From NCBI GenBank assembly GCA_014338405.1, contig JTDE01000178.1:284165-348164 (forward strand): a stretch of 64,000 nt of DNA. The letters run 5' to 3'. The DNA comes from Paragonimus skrjabini miyazakii. Lineage: Eukaryota > Platyhelminthes > Trematoda > Plagiorchiida > Troglotrematidae. Made by a program: the position numbers and the translations under genes. The notes under the pieces are model-generated. The model was not told the origin of the DNA. It did not search any database and saw only the letters and a program-made list of their open reading frames with translations. Positions within the stretch are counted from its first letter, which is position 1, and each line of letters begins with the position of its first letter. Positions 59,215 to 64,000 of this stretch are shown piece after piece.

Positions 59215-59424
59215 TTGCGGACCACGTGTTTGATAAAAGTTACGCACTCATTGTCCCAACGTGTGAGACCAGTTTATGGACTGTTACGATCTAGAAGATT
59301 TGAGCAACGATTGCATGCAAACTATAGAATAAAAATATTCATTGTTTTAACCTTCCTGTCTGCAGCTAATTTGATCATACTACTAGCAAGTAGTGTTCAA
59401 CATAGCTGGAAAGAAGGTCATTAG
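59215..59424 (+). CDS. Candidate exon with one transmembrane segment
   Basis: The frame encodes a basic stretch (RPVYGLLRSRRFEQRLHANY RIK) and then a hydrophobic helix (IFIVLTFLSAANLIILLASS) followed by VQHSWKEG. This fits a cytosolic positive N-terminus and a first membrane span. A donor-like AAAGAAG|GTCATT lies at the very end, before the stop. The first codon at 59215 is not ATG and no clear acceptor was fixed, so the start is approximate. Confidence 0.3.
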   Translation: MRTTCLIKVTHSLSQRVRPVYGLLRSRRFEQRLHANYRIKIFIVLTFLSAANLIILLASSVQHSWKEGH

Positions 59425-60498
59425 AAGACAAGTTGTCTATGACTAACTAGATTACAAAATATAAATAATGTTTGAGGAAAATTGGATATGCAGCATAATG
59501 ACCCGTGGAAAAATATGATATTCTGTTGATGCACAAACGGAACAATAGTTTGCTGACAGACTGATATTAAGAACGAACTTGTAAAGTTAATCCACATTTT
59601 ATAGAACTCATATAGCCTGCAGATTAGAAAACCACAAGTAACACATTATGAGCATCATGCAGAAATCTCTTCTAGGGGGTACACATAGTTACTGAATTCG
59701 CATGAACAAACCACCGACCAGTAGTTGTGCTTCCGTTGGTATTCATCATATTGGACAGCCCACGGGATATTTTTGTCCTGGTTAAGGCGGAAGACCCAGG
59801 AGGTTTTACCGAGAAAGAACATGCCTTCTATAAGGAATATTCTTGTTTAACAAATCTGCTGACTGCTAGCAATGCCTGAAGCATAATTGAGCTTAATTGA
59901 TTTTGCGTTAGTGCAGTCTATAATGGTTTATCTAAAGTTTTCCACAGGGTGGTTACTCAAACTTGCTTTAAAAATTTTGAAACAGTAGTTTCGGGGAACC
60001 AAAGATTAAGTTGCTGATTGACTTAATTAAACATCCGTTTAATGTCAACTGTATCTAGGGAATGGTCAGTTCCAAGTTCACATAGATGAATACAATATGT
60101 CGGGGATATACGAAAAGTGAGACAGAAATGAAATCGATATAGTCAGTTAGATAGGTTGTTCAAGAGGTCATTTGATATTGAAGGATTCGGTCTCACACAA
60201 TCGACAATGCATTTGGTTTGCTTGACGCAAGACCGAACATCACGTACCAGAGAGCTTGACTTCATTAAATCGATTAACAGCACGCATACAATTCACACGC
60301 TCCATAGCCTCTGTAACTAATCGCTGTTGTGTAGTTCCAAACCCCCATTTAAATACCTTGTGGTGTTCCAACTCAGTCTTATGACGTGTCTAACATATGA
60401 CCAGGGACTGCTATCGCCCTGATCGTGGCCTGGTACTCTAATTCATCTCCGGATGCTTTTCTAAGATTCCTTTGGTGTTCACTTGTTCTGTTCCACAG
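59425..60498. other. No recognised gene
   Basis: No credible exon or repeat. Confidence 0.35.
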
Positions 60499-60573
60499 TA
60501 CCCGCATAGACTGCCTAATACAAACCTGTGGGCAACACTGCTTACACAATTACTAGTTCTCCTACTATGCTAG
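60499..60573 (+). CDS. Candidate terminal exon with hydrophobic tail
   Basis: A strong acceptor (ttcacttgttctgttccacag) ends at 60498 and 24 codons lead to TAG at 60571-60573. The peptide (YPHRLPNTNLWATLLTQLLV, then LLLC) ends in a hydrophobic run, as in a GPI-attachment signal or tail anchor. It is very short, so chance is possible. Confidence 0.25.
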   Translation, partial: YPHRLPNTNLWATLLTQLLVLLLC

Positions 60574-63465
60574 GGGCCTATGAAAGTGCATCAATATTCT
60601 ACAAAGTTGTCTGCGTTCGAATTCCAGTCCTGATACCTGCTTCGTTCAAGACTCTAGGAATAGTATTCTTGAATGAAGTGACCGCAGTGCTTTACCATTT
60701 TATTGACACTTTTACAGCTAGATTGGTTACCCTCCTTAAACGTCGCTTAAGAAATTGTTCTGAGTAACATCTGTTCAACAACATAACTACTGCATCCGTG
60801 CATGTTTGCAAGGCTCTTTGAAACACTGAGGCTGCAATGCTAATGTAGACCGACTTATTATGAATAGACCTAAAGTGTAAAATGTTTTCTGAGTCCGTAG
60901 AGATGAGACAGACGGCTGTCTTAAGGCTATGTCGTAACATATGGACTAACCAATCCGTGAACTTGCCCCGAACCATGGTAATTAGAATTTCGAATCCATA
61001 ATTGGCCCCTGTCTGCACACAGCTTACTCACGACTTACTGATTCGTTCAGGTGTTCATAACCGGTATGATGTAACTGTCACTAAATTTGCAACTGGTTCC
61101 TCTGAGTTGACAGAGCTGTTATGTTGGAAGTGAAACGTTACCAATAAACACAATAATGTATTGCTTGTGTTACTTCAAAATTATTAATTCTCAGTTGGCC
61201 GGAAGCATTCTCCAAATAATTAAACAAAGTATTTTAATGACAGTTTTAAATATAGCATAATTAATCCTTAACTGTAAACAAAATTAAATGATTGCATGCG
61301 TTTGCTAACTGTTTTAAGTGTCGTGTAAAGCGAAACTGTTAGCCGGCACTTCAATTCAAGTGTGCATCTGGGGTCATTCTTCAGAGTAGGATGCCGAAAC
61401 AGTTGTCCCATCACTCACACTGTGAAGTCAACCACCTAACGAATTTTCTCGGTACGGACCCTGGCTCCTGCTGTTCTGGCGCCGATCAACCGCAATCCAA
61501 AATAGTGGGTTAGGCAAAACAAAAACAAGATCCTTTTGTGCTAGTTGCGGACACTATTTGTAGTTCAACTGGTACAACTAATGGTAAAGTGGAAGAATTT
61601 GTTGTAAATGTGAAATCTTCATGAGTAAACGTATTGGAGTTATGTTTAACTCAGACAACAAGATGGGTTTTGAACGGTTTGGCTTTTGGTGAGCTGCCTT
61701 TATGTATCAAAGCTCCCGTTATTTACTCTGTTTCCATGAGACGGCTACATGAATTACGATACTTCTTCCTGTTAGTGTATGCTTTAAGTAGGTACGTTGG
61801 TTAAAACCAATTTCAGCTCCAACCAATACAATAGTTCTCAATGAAGTCGAAACAGAATTCATTATTTGCATCATATATGTTGCCACAAAACCAATCACCT
61901 GTGGATATGGCTGTAAGGGATCTGAATGAAAAATCCACAAAAGACGTACATATCTAGTGGAAACTCAAAGCACTTAATTTTCACTGTATATTGAATGAAG
62001 AAATCAAGATTTTTTATTATCTTTGATATCCATGCAACCTGAATAACTGGTAAGTTAACCCTACCCTAAAGACCTCAAAAAGGAAATTTTAACTTACTCC
62101 ATTCCATTTCGTTGTTTATTCGCATCCCTCACTAAGAATGCCAGCTGTACCCTTCCGTCGCTTCATGCCGCTCTTTAGCTCGTTTGTTCCTTTGAAATCA
62201 ACGTCCAAAGTATCGAGATAGGTTGTCTCTATGATCTACTATGAATTGTAATTGCCTCAAAATTTAAGTAACTCATTACATTAACTGATTTGTTATAAGT
62301 AAAACGGTAGCATGTTATGAGTTACACATACCTTTTCGTACACAGCTGCATGATTTCTGGCTTAGAATGTCTCGTCATCGCTTTCACGTCACCCAATATC
62401 AGGTTACGGCACACTCGGGTTTTACGGATCTGTCGGGTTCCGTAGCGTCGTCCAAACTAATCGGTTCTCACGAGCACAGCGGGACAGTGAGTGAAAATGC
62501 ATACAATGCACTAACGTCCCAACACTGTGCGAAGGCATAAACTAAAAGGCATTCTAGTACAGTCATGTCAACAAACGCTCAATGTATACGTCTAAACACG
62601 AATTGCCAAGACAGGAGTATTTGTTCTGCCTTGGTTACATCTGTCAGTTGCCCCAAAGTACCTTCAACCTGTCATGATCCATTAACACCTGCAATAATGA
62701 ACCCTTGCACAGTTTTGGAACATCTGTATGACGCGTCTGTTGACCCTGTGTATCACACTACAGGACTATGATCCCTTTATTCTGAAGGAGATATGCGGTA
62801 ATGCAAGAGAAACTCCATAAGTCATCTGCAGCCAAGCAAAAAGATAACCAGATAACCCAAATTGAAACGAGTAAAGGCTCTGTTATCTAACTAATGACGC
62901 ATTCAGTTCATCGTAGTCATTATTGCAGGTGGTTGACTTTTGATTAACCATTGTCTCATGTTGTGCATTCTTGTGATACTGCTTCGAACAGCAGTCTTCC
63001 AGTGTTAAGACATGGGGAATGATGGCAAAAAGAGTTCGGCCATTGCGGATCACACACTATTACTCAAAGGTTGTCTGCGTGGAGCTTGTACCATTACATA
63101 AAGAGAGATAGAAAATTCAATTAGCTGTCTATAATGTAATGAGAAAAGTGAAATGATGTGGTATGCTTAGGCGCTCTGTCAACTTACCCAAAGAACAAGC
63201 TGACCTTGTGTTGGGCTTCTTCTTCATTTGGTTTCGTTACAGTAATCGCGGAACAAAATTATGCTGTCATCCTATTTTCTAATTAAAAATTTCTTTATTA
63301 TTGAGTTGCAAGCAGCCATACTTTTGTCAATAAAACAGTAGGTTTGTGTGTGTAAAAATGAATTCTATTGAAGAAGAATACTTTAGGAAATTAAAAAAAT
63401 ACCCATGACCATGTTCCAGATAGGCTGGCGAGTATGATAGCTGTTGATGCAGGCAGATCTGGAAT
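60574..63465. other. No recognised gene
   Basis: Minus frame 60692-61018 (108 codons) has helical content but neither an ATG start nor a good donor. Nothing else is recognised. Confidence 0.35.
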
Positions 63466-63660
63466 ATGTGCAATCGTCTGCGCGTGAGCTCCATGCCAAG
63501 TAGCCGATTCCCAAATGACGCGCAGTTTACTTTAGGTTTGATTTGTCCACGCCACGAACTATGTGATTCTGGAACAGCGGATTTAACGTTTTATCACAGA
63601 CCTACGAGAAATTACGAGAAGCTCAAAAGATCAAGGGAATTTTTTACTCGTCATCTGTGA
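63466..63660 (+). CDS. Weak candidate short ORF or exon
   Basis: ATG at 63466 opens 64 codons to TGA: MCNRLRVSSMPSSRFPNDAQ, then CPRHELCDSGTADLTFYHRP and a basic end. A second frame from an acceptor-like site just upstream (gatgcag) is also open and meets a strong donor (GCGC|GTGAGC), so the correct reading is uncertain. Confidence 0.2.
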   Translation: MCNRLRVSSMPSSRFPNDAQFTLGLICPRHELCDSGTADLTFYHRPTRNYEKLKRSREFFTRHL

Positions 63661-63944
63661 AAATCAAAAACCTTAGACGAAACCCAACATTCCAAGCGAA
63701 AGTAAAATATTGTATCAATCAGTATCATTTACTGGATACGGGCAGAAGGTCACGCTTCCCTAACTCGTTACCGACTGTTTCGTTTTGACGTTCAGAAAAA
63801 TAACCACTTCGATGAGTCTGCTGCAGACGAATACTGTTATTTTCCTCGAAAAAATAAAGCATTCACTTGGCAGACGTATTAAACGTATACTATAACTTAA
63901 CGTATAGGAGGTGAGTTTAACCAATAATATAGGACGTTGCAGCA
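63661..63944. other. No recognised gene
   Basis: Nothing recognised before the SINE copy at the window edge. Confidence 0.3.
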
Positions 63945-64000
63945 TTCGATGATCATGAACTGAATGTCCGTGGTTCAAGTCCCGGCAGTGGCGATGATAT
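63945..64000 (+). repeat. tRNA-headed SINE family A, cut by the window end
   Basis: CATGAACTGAATGTCCGTGG and TTCAAGTCCCGGCAGTGGCG are identical or nearly so to the tRNA-like head at about 24815-24855. This suggests a young copy continuing beyond the window. Confidence 0.7.

Noticed and set aside
60692..61018. 108-codon minus-strand ORF as a gene
   Set aside because: The first codon is not ATG and no good donor was found; the helical content alone is not enough.

Overview
This looks like AT-rich nuclear DNA from an animal with large introns. The repeats are decayed Penelope-like elements (PLEs) with hammerhead-ribozyme-like motifs, a Gypsy retrotransposon, an RTE-like non-LTR element and several tRNA-headed SINEs. 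That set fits a parasitic flatworm (trematode or cestode), but the species assignment is inference. No bacterial operons, CRISPR arrays or intact rRNA/tRNA genes were seen. Most of the window carries no recognisable gene.

Host coding sequence appears only as short, scattered exons. The best are: a plus-strand terminal exon of a coiled-coil-like protein (330-925); plus-strand internal exons at 4663-4816, 21099-21183 and 41413-41598, whose reading phases are mutually compatible; a plus-strand exon at 30516-30604 resembling an RCC1-type repeat; and minus-strand exons at 48367-48159 and 47230-47076, whose phases also join. Other minus-strand candidates lie at 15027-14673 and 2606-2430. All were read by eye from splice-site quality and open frames, so they are candidates and not proven gene models.

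The mobile elements are the clearest content. PLE GIY-YIG or reverse-transcriptase (RT) remnants lie at 3878-4260 (+), 15545-15853 (-) and 25560-26950 (-). Hammerhead-like folds sit beside or near them: 4341-4388 (+), 22056-22110 (-) and 23040-23073 (-), with decayed or half copies at 3568, 15421, 25430 and 26971. At 32320-35428 (-) a Gypsy gag-pol remnant is cut off inside RT and abuts an RTE-like endonuclease remnant in the same orientation.

A tRNA-headed SINE family occurs at 11935, 13889, 17711, 24222, 40495 and 63945. Three of these loci hold a minus copy followed at once by a plus copy, which makes long foldback structures. A second tRNA-headed family lies at 17253, 19147 and 23841, and a third type at 47572.
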